NCBI GenBank assembly: GCA_951230915.1
Contig: OX579637.1
Location: forward strand, 22,940,001-23,004,000
Source: Antitrichia curtipendula
Lineage: Eukaryota > Streptophyta > Bryopsida > Hypnales > Leucodontaceae
DNA length: 64,000 nucleotides
Direction: 5' to 3'
Part shown: piece after piece, positions 45,121 through 57,044 of the stretch
How positions within the stretch are numbered: the stretch's first letter is position 1
How the letters are laid out: every line of letters begins with the position of its first letter
Translations under genes and position numbers: made by a program
The notes under the pieces: model-generated
What the model saw: the letters and a program-made list of their open reading frames with translations, nothing else
Databases searched by the model: none
Told to the model about the DNA's origin: nothing

Positions 45121-48100
45121 TTTGTATTAAGAAATGTTAGTTGTCTTCCGGAAGAGCTTACGTTTGGAATAAGCCTTCATCCGGAAACTAGTTTCCAATC
45201 CGGTCAACATAGGATTTTCGAAAATGAGACGGAACGCCGCCACCTACGAACTAGGGATCCGGCCTATGAGGCTATGGGACGCACCTCGAGAACAAAATCC
45301 TAATCTTGTTCCAATCCAGGAATTAGCGGCGCTGTTTCTGCTGCTTAAGGGCCACCACCGGCCCTTCTCTCTTCACTTTTTAAGTTTCCAAACTCCTCCG
45401 CGCGTAGCTAGTTGAGAGAAAGTCTGGTGAGATTGCATTTACAGATAGAGAGAAGTGAGGCCGGATTAGGGTTTACTTGGTTGGTGCAGCGATGGCGGAA
45501 ACTAATGTGCCGCGATCCGCGAAGCCGTCGGTTGTTACCCGGATGGTGAGTTCGGCCATACTGATTGACCCCACCGCTCGACAATAGTTAGAACAGGATC
45601 TTAAGCGATTAGGGTGTGCTGGATTACTCGAGAAGCCATGGAATCTGAGAGGGGAGGAGTTGATTCAGGAGTTAATCAATGGTACTTCGAACCAGTACGA
45701 GCTCACGGTGCGGGGACAGCCCAAGGGGTGGACAGAGGACGTGTGGGCGGAAGTTTACTTGTTCCGGAAGTTCGGAAAGGGGTTTGCTTCTCGGGCGGAT
45801 AAGTACGCCACCGGGAAGTTCTGGAACCTTCCTCATGCGAAAGAAGGGTATGCAATCAGCGAGTGTGTGGACGAGCGCCACATGAGGGTGTTAAACTTTC
45901 TCATCCCCCTATTGTATCCATAAAATCCTACCCGGGTCACAGTTACAATGGCCAACACCATTTTCGGAGCGATGGAGGAGAGGGTAGTGCATTGGGGACG
46001 TATCATAGCACAAGTGGTATCAAAACTCACGGATCACGTATTCAAAAGCCGGTACAGCCCAATCAGCCCCTACCTTTTCCATATTTACCATCACGGGGAC
46101 GTATTGACGTCAGATGAGATGTTGGTGTACAACACCAAATTGGAGCTGGTCAAGTACGACTTGACGGATGAATTGGAGAAAGATGAGCTGATGCTTGAGG
46201 AGGAGGAGGATCCGGAAGAAGGAGCCTTGGAGCGGAAGAAGCCCAGGCGGAAGTCAACGGATCCGGATTCACGGGGGAAGCAACCTGAGACGGAACCAGT
46301 TGAACTAAGCTCAGTACCGGAAGAGGAGAAGCCGCCTCTTAAGGAATTCTTCAACATCGGGATCGACTGGATGCATCAAGCTCGGAACCTACACCATAAG
46401 GCCATCCAGTTCATGGAGTAAGTGGCGACAGAGCTGAACGTGCCACCTGGAGAAATCATAGAGGAAATTAGGCGGAGGCCAAATCCGGAAGTCATCCGTC
46501 AAAAGGACAATCAAATCCGAGCTTTGGAAAAAAGCCGGGAGGAGGCGGAAAGCCAGAAGAATTGGGCACAAGGAGAGTGCGAGGCGGCCCTAAGGAACGA
46601 GAGGGATGCCATGCAGTTGGTCCGGAACCTCCAGGCCTTGATCGACCAACCGGCGGATGTTGTAAACAAGGCAAGGCTCTACGACGCCCAATTGGTGTCG
46701 GAAGGGCACGTGGCCGAATCCAAGATCGTGATGATCCTCATGGATTTCGAGGCCCGGATGCAGAAGGTGCTCCAGAAGCTGCAGTCCCTGGTAGCACGCG
46801 TCGATCCAGATAGGGCAATGGACTTCTCGACCTTTCCGGAAGCGGACCTCACCACCAATCCGTATCTCCAGACTCCGCCAAAGCCAGTCGTGGGGATTCT
46901 AGTCCTGTCGCAACTAGGAGGATTGTAGTCTCTCCTGAAGCCACATGTGCAGCACGAATGGTTGACTCAGAAAACATATTCGCTGGTCCAAAATCAGGGG
47001 GATTGCAGAATGTTCCGGAGCAGGGCAGAACTTCCACGCCGACTCAAACTCAGATGCCGGAGGAAGGGAAGCAGATTAGGGATAATCTGCTCAATCAGAT
47101 TGGAGCTGTGGAGAATCCAGCCAAGACTCATTCGGACGACTTCGTCCACATGCAGGAGGAGACTCCAGCGAAGCCATCATCACCGAAGCTTGCCGACGAG
47201 CCGATCGACTTGGACTCGCCAATCCGGGAGATGGAGATCATCGAATCCGAGAAGAAGGACTTCGAGACGGAATCCGCCACGGAAACGGATGAGGAGGAAG
47301 ATTCTCCGTCGAAAAAGCGGAAGATCCAGACTCGTGCGGCCGGAAAGCTCACACCGCTGCCAAAGACCAAGACGAGGACATCTCTGGCGTAGTCGGGGAG
47401 CAGCTCGAAGAAGCCAAAGAAAGTAGGGTTTAGGTAGTTAATTTTAGAATTTAGGGATTCCGGAACGGATTTTCCATAGGTAGGCCCGTTTCCGGAATTT
47501 TAGTGATAACTTTCATTAGCATTCCAGATATCTCGGATGCTTCTGTGGTTGGTTAGCTTGATTTTTGGTTGTCTTTTTCCTTTTTTGTTTTTGTTTTAAA
47601 ATGATGAGCAGGTCTGTTGCTCATTCATTTCCACCTTAAGCATTTTCAAGTTCATTTCATTTTTTCTTACACTAATCTGAGCCACTAAGTGGATTTTTCC
47701 AGACTCTAAGAATTGTTTGGAGGGTTTGGGCGGTGTGTTTGTGTCTTTTTATGAGTTGTAAGGAACCGAGAAGGAAGAATCCGGATTCATAGTGGTTTTG
47801 ATTTAGAAATTAGAGGAGGATCTTTGAAGAAGTTAGGTCGGATCTGTAGGACTTGTGCATTTAGGGTCTTTAAATTACTAGAACGGTAATCCGATTGGAG
47901 TGGAGAGGGTGAGGTTCCGGAACTACTCTTAGTTCTGTGTGGAGTTAAGCGGCTGCCAGGGGGAAAATCCCCACTTACCGGAAGATCTGCCCACTGCAGT
48001 ACCAACTACTTTCTCGTAGATTTTCTCTTGTGTTTAAATTGGATGCTTGTGTATCTGTTGTTGTAGTGGAGAGGAGGAACCGGATTCTGTGTGACTTGCT

Positions 48101-48518
48101 TCTCGGATAGGCCATCCGGAAAGTCGTGAGGAGACGGAAACCTACTTCGTTGCAACATTTAGATCTGTTGAGTGTCTTCAATTGTTTTGTAGGTGTTAGA
48201 GTGTGTGATTGATAAGTGGTGGAGTCCCTGCGCCTTTATAGAGCAAAAGCGGACCCCCCTTGAGGTAATACAGGGGTATAACAAACCGATGAGTGATTGT
48301 ATCCGGATTCCAAAAGAGGACGGATCAGAATCAAAATCCGGAAAGAAGTAAGTTCCGAAAGAGGGGAAAGAGGTTTTGGATTCCCTTGGGGTGTTTTAGA
48401 GATAATCTGAATAAATTCAAAGTCATAGCAACATAGTAGAGTCCCTGGGACGATTTTCCGTGTCATCTAACCACAATTGTGTGTTAAAGGTGCTTACACC
48501 TAGATTACGCGTACAACA
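45121..48518 (+). mobile_element. E-element copy 2, 5' truncated
   Basis: Lacks about the first 72 bp; it starts TTTGTATTAAGAAATG, matching E1 from about 21590. The 3' end is complete (CTAGATTACGCGTACAACA at 48518). The left neighbour is ORF1 coiled coil and the right neighbour is the D gene, so the flanks do not match and the insertion site has been rearranged. Confidence 0.75.
45492..47437 (+). pseudogene. E-element protein, best-preserved N-terminal two thirds
   Basis: ATG at 45492. The same frame holds to about 46950 with stops near 45585, 45921, 46420 and 46926; a frameshift near 46960 precedes the C-terminal part, which ends KKVGFR then TAG at 47435-47437. It has the globular N-terminus (YELTVRGQPKGW, DKYATGKF, MEERVVHWG), linker (KKPRRKSTDPDSRGK), coiled coil (EIRRRPNPEVIRQKDNQ) and acidic tail seen in the other copies. 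No catalytic motif is recognised. Confidence 0.65.
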
Positions 48519-48929
48519 CGCGCACTGGCGAACAAACAAGTCTGCCCTCAAAATGACCTGTTCAAAAGCGCCATCACCTATGCGGTGTTGCTTCCCGTCC
48601 TTCTCTAAGATCACCTTTGCATTCCACAATGCATCATGGACCCTGCTCCTCAAAAATTGTTGAAAGCCCTTCTTCTCCAATTCATGAATCCACTGAGGTA
48701 CGTTTAAAGCATCCACGAACTTTTGTGCCATATCTCCCTTGAGTTTATCTGGGCACTCTTCTTGATACCTCGCATATTTGGTATGCAACAATGCAGTGGT
48801 TTCCGACTCATAAAATTTGACAATGCACTCCATGGAAAATGCTTTGCAAGCGAGAGAGGGAACGTCCATACTCGCCTCAATGTCAGGCACCACTCTTTTG
48901 TCCTTTGCAGCCTTCTTTGGTCTTGGCAT
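48519..48929 (-). pseudogene. D-unit protein N-terminal fragment, fused to E2 end
   Basis: ATG 48927-48929 (MPRPKKAAKDKR). The frame is open through the D N-terminal region (QKFVDALNVPQWIHELEKKG, GDGAFEQVILRADLFVRQ) to 48519, then continues into the end of E2. The kinase-like domain is absent. This fragment lacks both stops found at equivalent points in the longer copy, so it better reflects the ancestral N-terminus. Confidence 0.65.
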
Positions 48930-49450
48930 TGTGATGAAATCACGATTAGAAGTTGCAATTTCTAATCCACAAGGCAATATACAATTTGCCAAATGATCAT
49001 ACACGAAATCTAGAAAAGAAAAGCAACAAGTTCCCCCTAGAAATCACACTCTTATCTTTCCTTAGAAAGGAGCCAATGGGGGACAAACCACCAAGCTCTC
49101 CGCTCTCTCTTGCATAACACAAGGGATGCTCTCTCTTACATGACACAAGGGAGAAGATAAAAGTAAGGATTGGACGGGCCGTCCGACCCTCTTATCCAAG
49201 GCGGACGCCTCGACCGTCCCATCAGCTGGATGCCACCCGTCCACCTCATCAGACGGCCCTCACGAATCGAACGGCCTCCATCCTCTCTGGGCCGTCCGAC
49301 TGGTTGGATGAGTTTGGCGAAGGCGTCCAAATATCGGACAAACTCGTCCGATCAGCAGGCGCATGGGCAATCTGCCTGATCGGACAGCCCCTTTCAAGTG
49401 AAAATGAAACTGGGAGATTTTTCGAGGCCGTCCGACCAGGCGGACGGCTG
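48930..49450. repeat. D-unit upstream region with CGGAC tract, copy 2
   Basis: Homologous to 37850-38345. A short duplication (GCTCTCTCTTGCATAACACAAGGG-like, around 49105-49150) precedes the GTCCGA/CGGACGG tract at about 49165-49450. Confidence 0.65.
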
Positions 49451-51325
49451 CATCATCTGAGTCCCAAAACAACCTCGACTAGCAAATAATGATAAGGATG
49501 GAAAAGACAAATTTCTCATCGAGATCCACTTTCTTACTTAAAAAAATTGAATCATTAAATAGAATTCCAGCAATTTTTAATGCAATGATCTTCAATCTTA
49601 TACCCAAAACCCTATATCCTAAAACCTAAATCCTAAATTGTATACTCTAAAGTCACAAATGTAAGAAATCATAACTAATTTAAAATATGAAAACAAATGC
49701 AAATTAAGTTCCTCAAAAAATGTATGGACCATCTTCAATTAAGGACTTAGCTTGAGGATTCTTGATTGGGTTTAGGTGTTTCGGGAATTCATAGCACGCA
49801 CAAGTTCGCAAATAAAGCTTTGAAGTCAATTTTTAATTTCTTATGTGAATATTTTTTGTTAAACAAATTCAACAATAGACTTTTTATGTAACTTTATCAA
49901 TACCATTGTCCCACATTAGTTGAATGAATTTCTACCTCAAAAAACTCACCAATGTGCAATTGTGCATGGAATTTAAAAATTAAATGTTTACTTTTCTAGC
50001 TTTTCTAAATTGGAATGTTTTGTCATTCAACCCTTTTAGGAATATTCACATACGTCTTTCACCTTGTGCATTTTAGCCAAAATTTAGGCAATTGAGTTAT
50101 GACTAAATGTAAAATGTTTAACCCCTAGTTTTTAGGCCCCTTGCTTAACTAGATATTTTGGCTTTGAACCTTTTTAACTAAAAAATTCTGCTCTAATGAT
50201 GGTAAATTTCTAATTTTATAAGATAAACAATTGAGTTGAGAATCTAGAAAAAAAAAATTTAAAAAGAAACACTTAGTTTTCACTCATTAAAAAATAGTTA
50301 AGTAGAAGTACATTCAAGAATCAAGATTGAAGGAAAAATTAAATCATTAATAGCTCTAAGATAGAATTGAAATATACTAATTTCAACTGTGAGATTGTTC
50401 TAGCAAGGAATCTAGACCTCATGAAACTTTTTTTTTTTTTTAATTGTTAGAATTCAATTCAGAAATGAATCCTACATGTTATTTTTTCTAAAAGATGCTC
50501 TAATTGCCCAAAAAATAAGATTGACCGTAACTTTTGCATAACAAATCCAAGTGGAATGAATCAAAGTATGCCATGTAAATAAAAATAAAATCTATATGAA
50601 ACAAATTCTTAGAATTTTTAATTTAAAGTTTTTTGAGGATTTTTCCTCCTTGCCGAACTAAAATTTAGGGTTTAGGTGCCATAACTTTTGCTCCTGAGCA
50701 CCGATTGAAATAAATGTTACATTTTTGGAAAACTAATGTGATTTTCTATCTTACCAAAAAAAAATCAGAAAATTACAAAAAGTATTGAGGCCGTAGGAGC
50801 TTGCCTGAAATCCATTTTGTCCCCCGAGGGGACAACGGGACTATAGGAATTAAACTCTAAAGAACTACACATTCATTTTTTAAAATTTGTGAAGTAGAAA
50901 TTGGTGCACTATTATATCAAAAATAATACGCGAATAACTTTTGGAAGAATTGAAGAATTGTTAATCCCAATGGAAAAAATATTCTAATAAACAATTAATA
51001 TTCTTTGATATCAATTTTGAATAAAGAATTTTGAATTTTAGAAACATAAGACAACTCTATATGTTTTTCCTAACTTCATGGTCCGCACTCCGCAAGACCA
51101 CAACACATAACTCCGAATGATTTTTCACAACATTATTTGACATTGAATGGGGCAACTTCTTATAAGTAAGTAATTAGGTATCAATCTATACTATCATAAC
51201 CAAAATGATTTTTTAATATTACATCAAAATATTATCACACATCCATTTTCAAAATACACTTCTAATTTGGACAACATTTATAAGAACAACATGAATCCTA
51301 AACCCTAAATTCTAAACTTTATACA
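49451..51325. repeat. F block copy 2
   Basis: AT-rich repeat aligned to 38346-40010. It contains CCCTATATCCTAAAACC runs near 49600 and CCTAAACCCTAAATTC near 51297. It holds about 260 bp near 50497-50755 that copy 1 lacks. It ends abruptly where hAT-R copy IV begins. No gene. Confidence 0.7.
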
Positions 51326-51954
51326 GTCGAACGGAAAGTCAGACGGAAGGGTCCAAGGGTCCAAAAGCTAGTCGGATAGTCTGAAGGGCGAATGGAATCG
51401 TTCGACGGGTGGTCAGACAATCCGAGGGGCGGACGAAAGTGACCAACATGCGGACGGGCAACGAGGCAAACAGACAGACTGGCGAACAAATGGACAGGCG
51501 ATCCAAATTCTTTTGAGATAATAGGTATTTGAAAAAACAAAATTTTGATGGTGTGTACAACATGAATGAGCAAATTTGTATTACAAATGAAAAGTTCAAA
51601 AAATGAATTGTCATAACATAATGTGTTTAGAGGAAGAAATTAAACACCCAAGTCTACATCTTCTCAATCTTTACGAACTAAGGCTGGTAGTCGCTATCTC
51701 CTTTCACTTCAACCTCGCTACTATGACCTGTTGTATCCCATCCAGAATCATCGTCACTGGATGAATTTTGCATACTATTTGATGAAGATTATACAATCTT
51801 CCCTCCTTCTTCTAGTAGTACTTGTTTTGATGCTCCTAATCTCATTGGTCTACCTAACTTATGGTCCCTTTTGGCTTTTAATATAGAATTTCAAATACCT
51901 CCCTTAAGGTCGTGGATTGGTTTCACCTTTTGCTTGGTGAGAGGTAGACTTGCA
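51326..51954 (-). other. hAT-R 3' flank and shortened CGGAC tract
   Basis: CGGAC words at about 51330-51500 match only the inner part of the copy III tract (from about 40707), so the outer part is deleted. The AT-rich 3' flank of ORF2 follows. Confidence 0.55.
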
Positions 51955-54773
51955 TCAAAGGGGGGTTCTACCTACATTTTGTTTTTTCAATGGAGAGATT
52001 GCAAAAGGCTCCATTATTCTTTTCCTCTTAGCTTTTTTGCACTCCTTCACCGCGGGTGGACATGCTTCCGAACATCCTGGTATGTTTGTCTTCTCTGCGG
52101 ATAAAGCTTGCACTGTCGGGCTTAAAGATTTGATCAGAGAATGCTTTGCATGGCTAGATCGACGAAACATAGACTCCAATGTTTGCACATCATCGTTGTC
52201 TGATGAAACAGATGGATTCGGATTGGCTCCAATGTGCAATTCTTTCAAATTGCTCAAATGTTGTTCTTTAAACCGTGAGTCTCTAGGACCATTCAAAGTC
52301 GTGCTACCGCTTGTATATAGTGCATGTCGAGGACCGCTACGTGGTGGTAATTGAGGATCTCGCATGAGTTGCTTCATGTCTTTGGCGTTGCGGTTTGGCA
52401 TTGGGCACATGGACTCCAATACACGTGGATCTTGACTTTCTACTATTCGAGGTGCTTGGACATTTTGAATGCCTAAAAGTCCAATACTTTCATAGACTTG
52501 CCAATGCCCCTGGTAATTCAATACTTTAGTTGACCACATTTGTGTGGGACTTCACCTCCAAACTCTCTCATGTCTTCGTGTTGATCATTTTCTTCTGCTC
52601 CTACCGTTGTCATGGATGGACACTCAGGAATTCAAATCACTTCATCCATTTGTAGAGTTTCATCACCTATAAACATGTCCTCATCTTCCTCCGCTACCTT
52701 TGCATGAGTATTTTTCCTATTTGCTAGAATGTTTTCACTACGCAACAACCTGATTCCATCTAAGTATTTAGCTATGGAAGATCCACCTTCGTCATATTCA
52801 CAGTCGTCCTCATCCAACGGAAACTTGTAAGGGTCTTCACAATCATCTCCGATGTCTCCATCATAACGAGGTGGGCTTCAAAGCGGTTCATCATCAAAAT
52901 TGCGGATGCCGTGGTCATCTTCATCGTCCATGAGGGGATCAACTTCTTCACCGGATTCACCACCCTCGTCTTCCGATGAAGACAAGGCCGAATCCTCCGA
53001 CTCGAGGTTCTCATCGTACCACTTCTTCTTGTCATTTTGCTTTGATGCACCAAGGACTTTGGAATTGGTATACACATATACCAAATCCTGTGCTCTTTGT
53101 GGCTTCAACTTGTTTCGATATGTGTTGTGAACAAAAAAGTAGCTACTTCAATTTTGTTGACATGAAGACAATGATTCCGGTTGGGCCAAAATCCTCTTGG
53201 CAATTGGAGCAATGAGCTTCCCGCACGCGCCCTCAAAATCCCACCAAGCATGCGCCGACAATTGTTGTTCACCCGGATCCAACATGTTGTGGAACGGAGG
53301 TTCCCTATGGCGGAAGATTACAAATTCCTTCACAACCTTCGCGTACTCTACAGGTATACATATTTGCATTAAAACGCGGTTGCATGCAGCCATGGCATCG
53401 GTGTCGTCGACTAATTCTTTGTCTTCAAAAAGGTAGGGACTCAAAAGTGCTCCTGCATAATGTAAATCGGTCTTCACCATATCACGTCGTTTGTAGAACG
53501 CCTTCATCAACGGGATTTTCGCAAGTGTTTTCTAGCATATTCCTCCCATTGCAGGTCCGTCACAGTTTGTTGCAATTGTGCTTTCACCTTGAGCATACGT
53601 GCAACCATATTGTAATTCGAGGCAAATCTTGTTTCCACCGCCAACAATAAGTTGTACTGCGTCGAATATTTCCAAAGTATCGCAAGCGGCATGTGCCTCT
53701 TCTTGAAGAATTTGACTATCTTTTGGGAATCTTTTACGACGTTGTCAATCCATTATTCGTTTGCCCAATCTTTTAGCAACAAATTCAAAGCATGCACCAC
53801 GCAACCTTGGAAAAAAATGTGGGGATAGGTAGTAGATACCAAACTCCATGCTGCTGGATTTACAGCCGCATTATCTATACTCACCTGCACTACGTTTGCA
53901 GGGCCCACTTGTTCTATAAAACTCTCTAATATTAGAGGCCAAATATGGAGCATCTTTAGCTTTTCCAGTTGTATCCACCGATCCTAGGATTTGTTCACCC
54001 GCGGATGACACAAGCATGGCATTTATCAATGGCCGATTCAAAACCGAGGTTCACCCATCAATAGACAATGTGGCTCCAAACTTTCTAATACTGGTTTCTG
54101 TCCGCTTACGAAGATTGACCTCTAAGTCTACCTTTGCTTGGTCAAGCAAATTATGACGTAGGTCACGGTATGATGGTGGGCTACAAGGTTGGTGAAACTC
54201 CGCCGTTTTCTTCACTGCTTTTTTGAATGCTGAATTTTAGGCTACAACAAATGATATGTTTGTCGCATAAAAGAAATTGGCCCACACTGCATTCAAATTG
54301 CATTTATTTGCTTCTTCGAATCCCTCTACTAGCCTACTCTGTCTTTGAGGCCTACTGCTTGATGTCCGCTGAGTTCCACGTCTACCTGATGCTTGTGTAT
54401 TTGGATTTGCTTGGGAAGAACCACCAACATATTCCTCTGGTGCCGTGCATGAGTCTTCTTCGGTAGAATTCATAGTGTCTCTCGCATTTGACATAGCACG
54501 AACTACCATAGCCATAGATGGGTTGTTGCCATCCACATTGTGTGGAGTACCTCTTTGTGGAATCACTCCATTGCAACAAACAAAAAGACCTTGAACTTCA
54601 GATGTCATTTGGGTACAGAGGCTGATTCCTTTGTCACGACTCCCCGATGTGCCTGCATATCCCAAATGACTAAACATATGGACCGGCTTCTTGGCAAATT
54701 CCAAATTGTAAGCCTTGCATTGTACTTTTTCATTTGATAGGTATTCGTATCAAAAAGACCAATCCTTGGTCAG
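51955..54773 (-). pseudogene. ORF2 hAT transposase, internal deletion and frameshifts
   Basis: The N-terminus retains BED-like sequence (SHLGYAGTSGSRDKG) but its ATG is changed (CTG at 54771-54773). A DUF659-type segment (HIFFQGCVVHALNLLLKDW) carries the TGA at 54051-54053, shared with copy I at the conserved Trp of GWT. A deletion of about 240 bp at 53514 removes sequence between DUF659 and the dimerisation domain. The C-terminal half and extension match copy III almost exactly. Gln codons at two sites where copy I has stops show those stops arose later. Confidence 0.8.
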
Positions 54774-55749
54774 GGTGGCCGTTTTAGGCTCTTTATATTA
54801 TAATCAAAATTCAGAACGTAATGATAACAATTGGATAAAATCGTTCAAATGTTTATACACAAAACCTTGGAAAACAAGGCCCCTCTTTCCACTAAACTAT
54901 GCATTACCAAGCAAGGGACACAAAAAATTGCAGCTCCTAGCCCTTGGAAATCTTAACGTTCAGTTTCTTAGGAGTACTTGTAAATGTCAATCTCAGAACT
55001 CTAATTGTCTTCATTTGTTGATGACCGTTGCATATGGGGAAAAAAAAAGGCTCCCATAACGGTCAGACGGATGGCGGACGGGAATTTGGTCCGTCGGAAT
55101 AGTGGAAGGGCGGGCGGCAGACGGGAATTTGGGCCATCGGATCAACGGACGGGAAGCTGGGACCGCAGACGGGAAGCTGGGACCGCAGACGGGAATTTGG
55201 GCCATCGGATCAACGGACGGGCGCACGGACAAACGGCGGACAAGTGGACCATAGACGGGAAGCTGGGACCGCGGACGGGCGGATCAGACGACGGAAAAGC
55301 AGACAAGCAGCGGATGGGCGAACTAGCGAATAGGCCGATGAAAAATCGAACAAGCGGACAGGTGGTTTTTACAATTTCAGTAAAATATTTGAAGTGTGCA
55401 GACAAGCGGACAAGTGGATTACGCGAATAGAAATGTATGTGCAAATGAAAAGGGGTGATTTGTAGGTACGGGGTTAAAAAAAGTAACTTAACACTAACAT
55501 AAAATGATCTTGTACAAATGTACAATAGGTATAATCTTCTACAATAGGTACGCAAAAGAAACATATTTGACAAATAAATAAGGCAAAATTTACCATGATG
55601 AAAAAACAAATCCAAACATATTTGTATTGCATAAATATTTATACATTAATTAAAAGCAATTCATGACATACCATGAGTGTTGTGCATTACTAATATTGAA
55701 TCTTTATGAGATCCAAATAAGTACAAAACAATTTTCATTGGTTAACCCC
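54774..55749 (-). other. ORF1-ORF2 intergenic region with CGGAC tract
   Basis: ORF2 leader, a CGGAC-rich tract at about 55060-55370, and the AT-rich ORF1 3' flank. A 20-bp unit GACGGGAAGCTGGGACCGCA is repeated in tandem near 55150-55190 within a larger duplicated block. Confidence 0.65.
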
Positions 55750-57044
55750 CTAGTACAAACAGTATTTTGCATCATTGCTACCATTTGCGGAAATATGAGA
55801 GGCACCCTCTTGTTCTTTAAGTCTTCGACTTGCTCTACGAGTTTGAAGACCACCCGACCCGGAGCCTGTGCCCCCTCTTGATCAGACTTCCATGTCCATG
55901 GCGATGAATTGTCGTTTGGTTTCTAAAGAGTAGTCATCTTCGTCTTCAATCTTCCGTTTCTTTTTCTTTTTGAGAGACAAATCTACTTCTTTTGCCTTTA
56001 ACGCTCTCAAAGTCAAATATATCTCTTTTCTATCATAGCATTTACCGCTTTGTCATCATCTCGAGGAGTCAACCAGATCGCTTGGCCTGTGCCATGTAGA
56101 AAAGTCCTCCACGTCATTATAATGTCGGTGATCCTCTTATCAAATGCACTTGCCACCTCCACGAGTGCATGTTTTGTGCTTGATTGCCCATCTACATTAA
56201 AAGCAACACGAACTTGCGCAGCTTCTTCCAATTTTGATAAGAAGAGGGCCCTCCCTATTAAACTGTGCTTGTATGCCCCGTACTTCTCATTGAACTCTTG
56301 GAATGGTTGCACTTCTATCCAGACGCCATCTTTTCCTTTCCGCATTTTTTTTTCAAAAAATCGGAAGAACTTTTGATGTGAGATGCTCCAGTGCCCCTCT
56401 ATGCTACGACAAAACAATTCTCGAGCCTCCAAGTCTTCAATATCCCTGACCCGCAATTCCACCTCTCTATTGCGCGTCATCTAGTCAAAGTCATCCAATT
56501 TGTCATTGTAGTTTTGACAAACATCATGCATGAGTTTTTGCGAATTCCAAATTATAGGTCGCCCCCAATGAATGTAATTTTAGAATAGAAATGGCTTTTG
56601 GTGAAGTGGAAGGGTCCATCGATTGTGTTCGTGGCTAGCGGGCATGCTCTCCTCATGCCCAACCATTTCGTAAAACCTAGTGTTTAAAGGAGAACGACAC
56701 TCGGGACAAATTGAGCGAACGAGGGATGATTTCACCATACACGTGATATAGAAAGTGTGGCGACATTGATCCATGATTAAGGCGCCCTTGGGGCCAATAT
56801 GAACTAGACAAATGCTGCATTTATCCTCGAATAGTTCCTTATTTGAACTTTCACCATGCATTACTATCTTGTTTGCCTCTTTGATGTGCGCTGAATGCGT
56901 GTTGTAAGGGGCCCAACTTTCTTCTAGTTTCAAGGTCCAATTGATGGACTGAATCTTCTACGCGTCATTCAATCACTCAGACATTGCATCCATGTCCCCC
57001 CAATATGTGACGTCAGTTGAACCCCTATGATGTACCTCAAACAT

